A DNA stretch of 64,000 nt from Gammaproteobacteria bacterium (GTDB taxonomy: Bacteria; Pseudomonadota; Gammaproteobacteria; Nevskiales; Nevskiaceae). The number at the start of each line of letters is the position of its first letter. The first letter of the stretch is position 1. This document shows, piece after piece, positions 18,501 to 25,343 of this stretch. The stretch is from assembly GCA_026398875.1 (NCBI GenBank), contig JAPLSB010000014.1, forward strand, positions 1 through 64,000, read 5' to 3'. Position numbers and translations under genes: made by a program. Below the pieces are notes generated by a model. It was not told the DNA's origin. It was given only the letters and a program-made list of their open reading frames with translations, and searched no databases.

Positions 18501-18903
18501 ATCGCAGGATTCTGCTCCCGTTGCCCTCAATTGTGATCGCGCTACTGATTCCCGGAAGCCCGTTCGTGCCGACGTTGGTGTGGTTCGTCTGGGTGAGGTT
18601 GAAGGCGACATTAGGTGGCAACACGATGGTGTCGGCGCCACTGCCCGAGGCACAACCAGGGTCCCCACCCTGGCTGTCGGTGTTCGCGTTGATGATCGCG
18701 CCGACCAGCGAGCAGAGGCTGTCGTCGCCGTCGTAGGCATTGCCGACGGTGGACGATTGCGAGCTCACCGCGATCGTTGCGGCTTCTGCGGTACCTGCGA
18801 CCACGAACGGCGCGGCCAGCATCAGCGCCGCGAGCGCAAGGCGGCGGGGAGACGGCGCAGCGGCTGGCGCTGGGGCCGGGGACATCAATGGGAAACGCGT
18901 CAT
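15502..18903 (-). CDS. Secreted beta-helix / IPT / Ig-like / ASH multidomain protein (copy 1)
   Basis: A 1133-residue exported protein. Start ATG 18903 has CAGGAG 8 nt upstream. Residues 1-41 are a Sec signal peptide ending GTAEA before ATIAV. Residues 42-400 look like a right-handed parallel beta helix (CSLREA/choice-of-anchor Q type, ending DIGAFEF). An IPT/TIG domain spans about 404-490. Four Ig-like repeats with paired Cys occupy about 555-908 (for example SEVCSVSGAMVTALSAGSC). Two ASH (choice-of-anchor D) domains occupy about 917-1127, with DFGTGYLLRF and FDFGRVRVG. No membrane anchor, sorting signal or PEP-CTERM is seen. Probably a surface or extracellular adhesive protein. The C-terminal half is nearly the same as in the copy at 20765-23848. 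Confidence 0.8.
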   Translation of the reverse strand: MTRFPLMSPAPAPAAAPSPRRLALAALMLAAPFVVAGTAEAATIAVSSQSSTVGNAYDGDDSLCSLVGAIINANTDSQGGDPGCASGSGADTIVLPPNVAFNLTQTNHTNVGTNGLPGISSAITIEGNGSRILRFIGGGGTPAFRIFRVASNGQLTLNRVTIQFGRAGNGAGVLVQRGGGLTVNRSVFSTNNTSGGDGGALHVEEQANVTLNNSTLSGNFAFGIGGAIYSRGTTSLNQVTVTQNTASDIGGLAIEGGAITLSNSIVSGNGGLGDQPTVSADEIYVFDASAMFADNNLLGRSERTNQQSFFGIGPIYGNSRTATVDGTHPTALDSILNTTLASNGGPTQTHALVAGSPAINAANPLFTDSMPTVGSSLRRDQRGFVLASGDTRRDIGAFEFNGVSPAPTITALSPATGNAAGGTRVTITGTNFDGDSGPTVKFGTVSASGIARLSATTIEANSPAGTGTVNVTVTTDEGTSADNGTLDDFTYASAINGGCGPASADKPTATAPAEFLCTTGTATAVTGNSNGRWNWDCQGSGGGTSTTGFACSAPYASQSITLKASPASTTIGQEPANVSAMSDSGRPAALSTTTREVCTVGTPNGAGALVTAMVLGQTAGTCTVTATLAGTGDVGTFRYLAASDQTVDITVSKGVQKIIAFSADKTQLPVGGMTTLSAEGGASGNAVTFSSLSSEICFVSGSMVTALSAGSCTVAADQAGNDGFDAAAQATLDITVAKAAQLISGFTANPSALKVGGMATLSASGGASGNAIAFRTTTSEVCSVSGAMVTALSAGSCTLIASQAGNADFEAADEVSLTVAVNKAAQLISGFTANPSMIKVGQTSQLSAFGGASGKPIVFASTTSDVCSISGSTVTALAVGNCVVTANQAGNADFEAAEPAMLTIGIEAANVATAPVLALDMNDLDFGTGYLLRFRDIGVETTSEAEVVTVSNTGTAPLAISSIVTTGDFRHTTTCGVSVAPGATCTISIRFSPKAVGTRTGETRIVSNAVSSPDLIRLSGTGKGLQPAIKTNVSSFDFGRVRVGATSLDRTLVITSSGSGPLEIRSINVTGDYTGSHNCPRFLDAGKSCQVTGRFRPRATGVRPGAVSILTSVSSTPTQVTLTGTGTSGGTVN

Positions 18904-19196
18904 GCGGGTTGCTCCTGGTCTCATCCTGGTGAACATGAACATCAAACGATCGGCCCTGTAGCCGTGTTCGCCGGATGTGGCCGGCGCTGGCGCGGTGCAT
19001 CGGGGCAGGTACAGCCGCCCCCGATTTCCGTGCTCATCTACCCAGACGAGATTCCCGGACAAAACCGGACACGTCTTGCGAAAAAGTTTGCGCAAGGTAC
19101 AGACGTGCACCGCCGATCGGAGTGGGAATAGGACCCCCTAAACACAGGCTGGAAATGCCTGATGGGAAGCGATTGATGTGCCGTCGGTTGATCGGA
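18904..19196 (-). promoter_or_regulatory. Conserved long leader/upstream element of secreted protein copy 1
   Basis: About 290 bp upstream of the ATG, closely similar to the region upstream of the pseudogene copy (25060-25343) and partly to that upstream of copy 2. Conserved pieces on the minus strand: near-palindrome TTAGGGGGTCCTA (19129-19141), CGTGTCCGGTTTT, GGGAATCTCGTCTGGGTAGA and GCGAACACGGCTACAG. CGGCTGTA can pair with the later TACAGGGCCG. Similar sequence is read in a different frame at the pseudogene copy, so conservation is of DNA or RNA, not protein. Likely promoter plus structured 5' leader. Confidence 0.5.
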
Positions 19197-19257
19197 ACAG
19201 CCTCAGTCGCCCTTGGCCAGACTAGACTAGGCAACCTTGGGATCCGGGAGCACGCCG

Positions 19258-19506
19258 ATGTCGTCCGTCAACATGCTGCAAGCAAAGTCGTCACTGTCAC
19301 GTCTGGTGGAGTCCATCGAACAGGGGCAGGTGCGCGAGATCGTCATTGCCCGCAACGGCCGGCCGGCGGCCAAGCTGGTGCCGATCGATGCGATATCGGC
19401 GACGCAGCGCATCGGCGTGGCGAAGGGCCTGTTCACGGTGCCGGACGATATCGACGTCCATAACGCCGATGTGGCGCGTCTGTTCGCCGGTGGCGGCGCG
19501 CCGTGA
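19258..19506 (+). CDS. Type II antitoxin, Phd/YefM family
   Basis: An 82-residue DNA-binding antitoxin. The sequence MLQAKSSLSRLVESIEQG followed by REIVIARNGRPAAKLVPI is the Phd/YefM (prevent-host-death) fold, which begins with this helix-strand pattern. The C-terminal tail (GLFTVPDDIDVHNADVARLF) should wrap the toxin. ATG 19258 follows CCGGGAG at good spacing. The stop overlaps the start of the PIN toxin by 4 bp (GTGA). The pair should autoregulate its own promoter between 19197 and 19250. Confidence 0.88.
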   Translation: MSSVNMLQAKSSLSRLVESIEQGQVREIVIARNGRPAAKLVPIDAISATQRIGVAKGLFTVPDDIDVHNADVARLFAGGGAP

Positions 19507-19889
19507 ACCTGTTGCTGGATACGCACGTGGCGCTATGGGCCATTGCGGACAGTCCCCGGCTGGTCTCGAAAGCACGCGAGCTGATCGAATCGCCGCGCGC
19601 CACGGTCTGGATCAGCGCGGCAACGATCTGGGAAATTGCCATCAAGCACGGATTGGGACGCGGCGACATGCCGGTATCGGCCGAGGATGCGGTGCGCTTT
19701 TTCCAGCAGTCTGGCTATCGATTCCTGTCGATCGAGCCGGAGCACGTGGCGGCGGTGGGTGACTTGGCCGCGCATCACGCCGACCCTTTCGATCGCATGC
19801 TCGTCGCGCAGGCGATGGTCGAGCCGATGCGCCTGATCACGCACGATCCGCTCGTGGCGCGCTACAGCGACACCATCATCAGGATCTAG
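19503..19889 (+). CDS. PIN-domain RNase toxin (VapC-like)
   Basis: A 128-residue PIN-domain ribonuclease. Acidic active-site residues are in place: LLLDTHVALWAI (first Asp), AATIWEIAIK (Glu), HHADPFDRMLVAQA (Asp pair) and LITHDPL (last Asp). This sequence type matches the PIN_Sll0205-like group paired with Phd antitoxins. The GTG start overlaps the antitoxin stop, so the two are translationally coupled. Free toxin would cleave RNA (tRNA or mRNA) and stop growth. Confidence 0.88.
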   Translation: MNLLLDTHVALWAIADSPRLVSKARELIESPRATVWISAATIWEIAIKHGLGRGDMPVSAEDAVRFFQQSGYRFLSIEPEHVAAVGDLAAHHADPFDRMLVAQAMVEPMRLITHDPLVARYSDTIIRI

Positions 19890-19910
19890 GCCTGCCGGCC
19901 ACTGGCGCGA

Positions 19911-19931
19911 AAAAAAGCCCCCGGCATCGCG
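19911..19931. repeat. Half copy of the array terminator
   Basis: AAAAAAGCCCCCGGCATCGC (19911-19930) repeats the left arm and loop of the terminators at 15431 and 20681, but the right arm is replaced by unrelated sequence, so no hairpin of that kind forms. It looks like a recombination scar left when this array was duplicated. Confidence 0.55.
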
Positions 19932-20037
19932 GGCGGAAGCCGGCAAGAGGATCAACCAGTATCTGTTCAGCATTGCTTTACGCCGCAGGTTCGGCGAATT
20001 ACAGTGCGCCGGGCTCGAAACAAATGGAGAACCCCGG

Positions 20038-20289
20038 ATGGAAGTCATCCTTCGGCGCTACGGCAACAGCACGGTGGCGGTACTGCCGCCCCCCGTGCTT
20101 CGGGATCTCGGCATTGCTGCCGGGCAGCACATGAGCCTGCAGACGACGGCGGACGGCAGCATCGTGCTGTCGCGCAAGCGCAAGTACGCGCTGGCCGAGA
20201 TGCTGGCCCAGTGTGATCTCAAGGCGCCGCCGCCCGCTGATCTCGCGCTGTGGGAGACATCGCGGCCGGAAGGGCAAGAGGTCTGGTAA
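20038..20289 (+). CDS. Antitoxin, MazE/ChpS family (AbrB-like fold)
   Basis: An 83-residue protein starting MEVILRRYGNSTVAVLPPPV then LRDLGIAAGQHM, the swapped-hairpin AbrB/MazE DNA-binding pattern in which NS-V-LP precedes a hydrophobic turn and L-I--G. The C-terminal part (LAEMLAQCDL) should bind the toxin. Its TAA stop overlaps the toxin ATG by one base (TAATG), a typical TA arrangement. It lies 150 bp after the Phd/PIN pair and on the same strand. Confidence 0.88.
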   Translation: MEVILRRYGNSTVAVLPPPVLRDLGIAAGQHMSLQTTADGSIVLSRKRKYALAEMLAQCDLKAPPPADLALWETSRPEGQEVW

Positions 20290-20627
20290 TGCCGGTCTTC
20301 GACCGCGGCGATGTGGTGAGTGTGCCGCTGGACCCGGCGCTTGGGCACGAGCAGCGCGGAACCCGGCCTGCGCTGGTGCTGACCACCAAGGCCTTCAACA
20401 AGCTCGGCGACGTGCTGGTGGCGCCGATTACCCAGGGGGGCGATTTCGCCCGCTACGCAGGCTTTGCGGTGACCCTCGACGGAACCGGCTGCAAGACGCA
20501 AGGGGTGGCACTGGTCAACAAGATCAGGATGCTGGACCTCGCGGCACGCGGGGCCAGGAAGATCGAGCGCGTTCCGAGTGTGGTCATCGAAGATGCACTT
20601 GCACGGATCGCCGGCTTGCTCGAATAA
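20289..20627 (+). CDS. MazF/ChpB-family endoribonuclease toxin
   Basis: A 112-residue PemK/MazF-fold toxin. The N-terminus MPVFDRGDVVSVPLDPALGH followed by EQRGTRPALVL contains the conserved GD, P and RP-lVl segments; DVLVAPIT and the C-terminal RARKIERVP-like segment complete the fold. It is expected to cleave mRNA at short sequence motifs. Translation is coupled to the antitoxin by the TAATG overlap. The hairpin at 20681 lies 53 bp downstream and can end this transcript as well as the convergent secreted-protein gene. Confidence 0.88.
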   Translation: MPVFDRGDVVSVPLDPALGHEQRGTRPALVLTTKAFNKLGDVLVAPITQGGDFARYAGFAVTLDGTGCKTQGVALVNKIRMLDLAARGARKIERVPSVVIEDALARIAGLLE

Positions 20628-20680
20628 GCCCGCGCATCCTTTCTCACTCATCGTTCGGTGCCAGATTCTGCGGCCCATCA

Positions 20681-20717
20681 AAAAGCCCCCGGCATCGCGA
20701 GATGCCGGGGGCTTTTT
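20681..20717. terminator. Bidirectional terminator between mazF-like gene and secreted protein copy 2
   Basis: The same hairpin as at 15431: AAAAGCCCCCGGCATC, loop GCGA, GATGCCGGGGGCTTTT followed by TT. A-tract and T-tract on both sides allow function in both directions. It lies 48 bp after the stop of copy 2 and 53 bp after the toxin stop. Confidence 0.9.
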
Positions 20718-20764
20718 TGCGAGGGCCGGTCAGTTCCGGCTCAGTTGGCCGATCAGTTACCTGA

Positions 20765-23700
20765 TCAGTTCACCGTACCGCCGCTGGTACCGGTACCGGT
20801 CAGCGTGACCTGCGTCGGCGTGCTGCTGACGCTGGTCAGGATCGACACGGCACCCGGCCGGACGCCGGTGGCGCGCGGCCGGAAGCGGCCGGTGACCTGG
20901 CAGCTCTTGCCAGCATCGAGGAAGCGCGGGCAGTTGTGGCTGCCGGTGTAATCGCCGGTAACGTTGACGCTGCGGATCTCCAGCGGGCCGCTGCCGCTGC
21001 TGCTGATGACCAGCGTCTGGTCACGGCTGGCGGCTCCCACCTTCACGCGGCCGAAGTTGAAGCTGCTGACGTTGGTCTTGATGGCAGGCTGCAAGCCCTT
21101 GCCGGTGCCGGACAGGCGAATCAGATCCGGGCTGCTGACGGCATTGCTGACGATCCGGGTTTCACCGGTGCGGGTACCGACGGCCTTCGGCGAGAAACGG
21201 ATCGAGATCGTGCAGGTGGCCCCCGGTGCCACGCTCACGCCGCAGGTCGTCGTGTGGCGGAAATCGCCGGTGGTGACCATGCTGCTGATTGAAAGCGGTG
21301 CCGTGCCGGTGTTGGACAGCGTGACCACTTCCGGCTCGCTGGTGGTTTCCACGCCGATGTCGCGGAAGCGCAGCAGGTAGCCGGTGCCGAAGTCCAGATC
21401 GTTCATGTCCAGCTTCAGCGCCGGCGCGGTTGCGACATCAGCCGCTTCGATGCCGATGTTCAGCATCGCCGTCTCGGCCGCTTCGAAATCGGCATTGCCG
21501 GCCTGACTGGCAGTGACCGTGCAGGTACCGACGGCAAGCGCCGTGACCGTGCTGCCGCTGACGCTGCAGGTATCGGTCGTGCTGCCGAAGGTGATCGGAT
21601 TGCCAGAGGCACCGCCGAAGGCGGAAAGCTGGCTGGTCTGGCCAACCTTGATCGTTGACGGATTCGCCGTGAAACCGCTGATCAGCTGGGCAGCCTTGTT
21701 GACCGTCACCTGCAGCGACACTTCATCGGCGGCCTCGAAATCGGCATTGCCAGCCTGGCTGGCGATCACCGTGCAGGTACCGGCTGACAGTGCCGTGACC
21801 ATCGCCCCGCTGACCGAGCAGACCTCGCTGGTGCTGCTGCGGAAGCTGATCGAATTGCCGGAGGCACCGCCGGAAGCCGACAGCGTGGCCATGCCGCCGA
21901 CCTTCAGCGACGCCGGGTTGGCGGTGAAGCTGCTGATCAGCTGTGCCGCCTTGTTGATGGTGATGCGCAGCGTCTTGGTGGTAGCGGCGTCATAGCTGTC
22001 GTTGCCGGACTGGGTGGCCAGCACCACGCAGCTGCCCGCCGCCAGCGCCGTGACCATGTTGCCGCTGACGAAGCAGTTCTCCGGGTCCTGCGTATCGAAC
22101 TCCACCGCGTTGCCCGACGGCCCGCCGGTGGCCGACAGCGTGGTCATTTCACCGACCTTGAGCGGCGACTTCGCTGCCGCAAAGCTGGTGATGGTCTGCG
22201 CACCCTTGGTCACCGTGATATCGACGGATTCGTCGTTGGCTGCAAGATAACGGAACGTCCCGACATCACCGGTACCGGCCAGTGTCGCCTTGACGGTGCA
22301 GGTGCCGGCAGCAACGCCGGTGGCGATCACCGTGGTGCCGCTTGGACTGCCGGCAAACGGCATCACCGAGCAGACATCGGTGGTGGTGCTGGTCAGCTCC
22401 GGCTTCAGGCCCGAGGTGCTGGAGGCGAACACCGTGCTGCCTTCGTCGCCGACCTTGATGCTGGTCGGGTTGGCCTTCAGCGTGATCGTCGGCGTGGCAT
22501 ACGGTGCCGAGCAGGTTGCGGTGCTGCCGGTGCCTGTACCGGTGCAGCTCCAGCCCCAGGCGCCATCGCTGCCGGCGACGGCGCTGGCAGTACCGGTTTC
22601 GCACAGCGAACAGCTCGTGGGGGCCGTGGCGGTAGCCTCGCCGTTGGCCGTGCCGCAAGCGCCGTCAACGGGCGGCACGACCACGCCGCCTTCATAGGCG
22701 CCAAGGTCGATGGTGCCGCCCTGAACGCGGTCGCGTCCGTCCAGGTCCTTGGGCTGGGTGGTGGCGGCGTTGTCGCCGACGTCGAGCGCAGGGCTGCCGG
22801 TTTGCAGGCGGTAGTCGCCCAAACGGTTGGGGACCACGGTGCAGAGCGGGGCATCGACAAACTGTGGATCGGTATCGGTCAGGTTGTTGCTGCCGTCGGT
22901 GCCGCAAGCCGGGTTCCAGATGCCGCCGACTTTGCAGCCCTGCAGCAGCGAGTGGTGAAACGTGGGGTTGGGCAATACGCCGCTGTCCGACGACAGCTTC
23001 ACGTCTTCGCCGGTGTTACCCCAGATGATGCTGTTGCGGTAGGTGCCGCAGCTCTCGCCCGGGCCGGTGCAGCTCAAGCCGCCGACGGCCGTATTGGCCT
23101 TGCCGTTGCCGGCAATCGTCAGACCGGTGAAGCTGGGGTTGGAGCCTTCCACCACCAGGCCGGTGCCGCCGTTGCCGTGGATCAGCACGTTATCGAGGCG
23201 GGGCGTGGCGCCGCCGGTAATGTGCAGCCCGCGATCGGCATTGCCCCTGATCACCAGATTGCGCAGCGTGGGTCTGCGGCCGTCTATCTTCACCGCCGAT
23301 TCGAGGGCGCCTTCGATGTGGAAGCCATCGATCAGCGTGTTGAGGCCGCGCGACTGGAAGCTGATCACCGAGGTGGCATCCCCGTCATCGGCGATGCCGT
23401 TGTTGTTCAAATCGCCACTGAGCACGGTGACGTTGTTTTTCAGGTCGCGAGCGGCGAGAGCGATGGGGAATGAGGCGTCATTTAGGCCACCTACGCCCCC
23501 AAAGTCGGCCGGAAAGCCGCCATAGAGCTGGATAATCTGGCGTCCCTCAAGGAAGTTGAGGGGTACCTTATAGGTGCCGGCTGCCAAAAAATAAACGGTG
23601 TACGAGTTAGTCCTGCCAGCCGGTATTTCTAGGTCTCCTCTATTGACTAGAGCAGCGCGATTGACGATGACTTGCAAATTGCAGGGAGAAGTAACACTGC

Positions 23701-23848
23701 AGTTGTCTACCTTGTCCAGGGGCGCTGTGGAACTTATGTATTCAAACTTGAGGTTGCTGCTGGTGGACTGCGCCATCGCCGATGACGAAGCCGCCAGCAG
23801 CAGCGCCGCGGTGGCGAGGCGGAGCAAGGGGTGGGTTTTGAGGGTCAT
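20765..23848 (-). CDS. Secreted beta-helix / Ig-like / ASH multidomain protein (copy 2)
   Basis: A 1027-residue exported protein. ATG 23848 gives a clear Sec signal (about residues 1-27, LRLATAALLLAASSSAMAQ). Residues 28 to about 390 are a beta-helix of choice-of-anchor Q type (LDGRDRVQGGTIDLGAYEGG at its end); this half is unlike copy 1 and there is no IPT domain. From about residue 395 to the end it follows copy 1: a Cys-containing linker (GTASAVAGSDGAWGWSCTG), four Ig-like repeats with paired Cys, and two ASH domains ending GTGTSGGTVN in both. The last 500 residues are almost identical between copies, pointing to recent duplication or gene conversion, while the N-terminal heads differ. Confidence 0.8.
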   Translation of the reverse strand: MTLKTHPLLRLATAALLLAASSSAMAQSTSSNLKFEYISSTAPLDKVDNCSVTSPCNLQVIVNRAALVNRGDLEIPAGRTNSYTVYFLAAGTYKVPLNFLEGRQIIQLYGGFPADFGGVGGLNDASFPIALAARDLKNNVTVLSGDLNNNGIADDGDATSVISFQSRGLNTLIDGFHIEGALESAVKIDGRRPTLRNLVIRGNADRGLHITGGATPRLDNVLIHGNGGTGLVVEGSNPSFTGLTIAGNGKANTAVGGLSCTGPGESCGTYRNSIIWGNTGEDVKLSSDSGVLPNPTFHHSLLQGCKVGGIWNPACGTDGSNNLTDTDPQFVDAPLCTVVPNRLGDYRLQTGSPALDVGDNAATTQPKDLDGRDRVQGGTIDLGAYEGGVVVPPVDGACGTANGEATATAPTSCSLCETGTASAVAGSDGAWGWSCTGTGTGSTATCSAPYATPTITLKANPTSIKVGDEGSTVFASSTSGLKPELTSTTTDVCSVMPFAGSPSGTTVIATGVAAGTCTVKATLAGTGDVGTFRYLAANDESVDITVTKGAQTITSFAAAKSPLKVGEMTTLSATGGPSGNAVEFDTQDPENCFVSGNMVTALAAGSCVVLATQSGNDSYDAATTKTLRITINKAAQLISSFTANPASLKVGGMATLSASGGASGNSISFRSSTSEVCSVSGAMVTALSAGTCTVIASQAGNADFEAADEVSLQVTVNKAAQLISGFTANPSTIKVGQTSQLSAFGGASGNPITFGSTTDTCSVSGSTVTALAVGTCTVTASQAGNADFEAAETAMLNIGIEAADVATAPALKLDMNDLDFGTGYLLRFRDIGVETTSEPEVVTLSNTGTAPLSISSMVTTGDFRHTTTCGVSVAPGATCTISIRFSPKAVGTRTGETRIVSNAVSSPDLIRLSGTGKGLQPAIKTNVSSFNFGRVKVGAASRDQTLVISSSGSGPLEIRSVNVTGDYTGSHNCPRFLDAGKSCQVTGRFRPRATGVRPGAVSILTSVSSTPTQVTLTGTGTSGGTVN

Positions 23849-24312
23849 GGTTTCGGTCGCGGGTTCGTGAACGGCGGGGTCAAAGGCAAACGGTTGGGCG
23901 GATGGCCGGTGATAGCCCCACCCGAGCGATGCAAGGCCCGGATGCCATCTGCGTTTCTGGTGGTTTTCGGCGCGCCACGAAGCAGCGGCCGCAGCTTCGG
24001 GGACGACGCGCACGCGGGTATCCGTGGCGGTGATGCGGTAGCTGCTGAGCCACTGTCGGGTGTTCCATGTCATTGCCTGTATCGCTTCCTCTCAGTAGCC
24101 CTGCTCGCCAATGCCTGTGGGTCGTCCGCACGGTCTGCCGGCCGTTGCCGGCCGGTCGCAATTTGCCGTGCTGATCATCAAGACGAGATTCGCCGCTGAA
24201 ACCGGACACGCGGCAGCAAAAAAACTTTCCAGAGGTCCCGCCCGCTTCTTTACGAAATGCCGGCGCATGGTGCCGACGCAGACCGCAAGCCTGCAGTGGT
24301 TAGGGGGTCCTA
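23849..24312 (-). promoter_or_regulatory. Long leader/upstream region of secreted protein copy 2
   Basis: About 460 bp without a credible gene. It shares with the leaders of the other two units the minus-strand pieces CGTGTCCGGTTT, GAATCTCGTCT, CAGCACGG and GGGCTAC, and the near-palindrome TAGGACCCCCTAA (24300-24312, opposite orientation to the other two). It also holds an inverted repeat, CCGGCCGTTGCCGGCCGG, near 24140. Divergence from the other leaders is greater than their mutual divergence. Confidence 0.4.
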
Positions 24313-24405
24313 CTGAAACTGCCGAGGCACGGTCGTTCCGGAACGGCGGCGCAATGCAATTCCGGTGGAAATTGAGAGGTTCGCGTCCACTGCGCCGACA
24401 CTGAG

Positions 24406-24439
24406 AAAGCCCCCGGTATCGTGCGATGCCGGCGGCTTT
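24406..24439 (-). terminator. Degenerate array terminator after the third unit
   Basis: AAAGCCCCCGGTATC, loop GTGC, GATGCCGGCGGCTTT: the same hairpin type as at 15431 and 20681 with two mismatches. It lies downstream of the pseudogene copy on the minus strand, completing the third unit's promoter-gene-terminator layout. Confidence 0.75.
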
Positions 24440-24493
24440 CGGTGTTTGACGCTCAGCCCGGTGCGGCGTCTGCCGCACCGGGTGGTGATCACT

Positions 24494-25059
24494 TCAGTTC
24501 ATTTTACCGCCGCCGTCGCCGTTACTCGCCGAGTTGCCGGTCACGTGGCTGCCGGTCAGCAGCAGGCTGGCGCTGGAGCCCACGAACGGGCGCCGCCGCT
24601 GAGATCGGCATCACCGCCCCACAGCAGCGCCCGGTGGACGGTGAGGTCGCCACCGCTGGCCACCGACAGCAACCCGAACCGGGGTGTGCCGGCGGCTTTG
24701 CTGCGTTCGATGACATTGCCGTTCGCCTAGATGCGCAGCGTGCTGGTGACCACCGGCAGGCCTCGATCGCTGTCGAAGCTGTCGGCACTCCCGGCGTTGT
24801 TCGCCACCGTCAGCGTGGTGGTGCGGCCGGGCGGAATCACGATGGTGTCGGCACCGGCACCGGCCGCGCAGTCGCCGGTGGCGGTGTCGCTGTTGGCGGC
24901 GGTGATGGCATCGACCAGCGAGCAGTTGTCGCTGATGGTGATCGTTGCGGCCTGTGCCGCGCCGGCCAGCGGCCCGGCCAGCAGCACGGCGGCTAGGGCC
25001 GTCCAGCGCGGCTGGCGGCGCGGTGATGGGGCCGGGGACAGCGGTTGGAAATGCGTCAT
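24494..25059 (-). pseudogene. Truncated, disrupted third copy of the secreted-protein family
   Basis: ATG 25059 opens a signal peptide like that of copy 1 (ALAAVLLAGPLAGAAQA then ATITI), then CSLVDAITAANSD and GADTIVIPP, matching copy 1 at GADTIVLPP. An in-frame TAG at about 24727 follows STLRI where copy 1 reads AITIEGNGS, so a Glu codon has probably become amber. Reading on in frame gives ANGNVIERSKAAGTPRFGLL, clearly still the family. A frameshift near 24560 then moves the match to another frame (LLLTGSHVTGNSASNGDGGG) before a stop at 24494. All Ig and ASH domains are missing, while the terminator remains. Confidence 0.75.
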
Positions 25060-25343
25060 GCGGGTTGCTCCGGTATCTATTCTGGTTAGCATCGAACGGT
25101 CGGCTCTGTAGCCGTGTTCGCCGGACGGGGCAGGCACTGGCGCGGTGCATCGGGGCTGATACAGCCGCCCCCGAATTCCGTGCTCCTCTACCCAGACGAG
25201 ATTCCCGGTGAAAACCGGACACGCCTTCGAAAAATTTCGCGCAAGGTACAGACGTGCACCGCCGATTGGGGGGGTCTAGGACCCCTAACCACGGGCCGGA
25301 AATGCCTGATGGGAAGTGATTGAAGTGCCGTCGGTTGATCGAA
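25060..25343 (-). promoter_or_regulatory. Conserved leader/upstream element of the pseudogene copy
   Basis: Closely similar to 18904-19196 over its whole length, including the near-palindrome TAGGACCCCTAA (25277-25288), CGTGTCCGGTTTTCACCGG, GAATCTCGTCTGGGTAGA and GCGAACACGGCTACAGAGCCG (split here at 20 nt). The similarity ends abruptly at about 25343, where a topoisomerase relic on the other strand begins, marking a junction. Confidence 0.5.

Noticed and set aside
18904..19110. Coding extension of secreted protein copy 1 upstream of its signal peptide
   Set aside because: The same DNA upstream of the pseudogene copy is read in a different frame, and a good ribosome site precedes the ATG at 18903.
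18904..19145. Leader as a GEMM (c-di-GMP-I) riboswitch
   Set aside because: The adjacent diguanylate cyclase made this tempting, but the GEMM consensus pieces were not found by eye.
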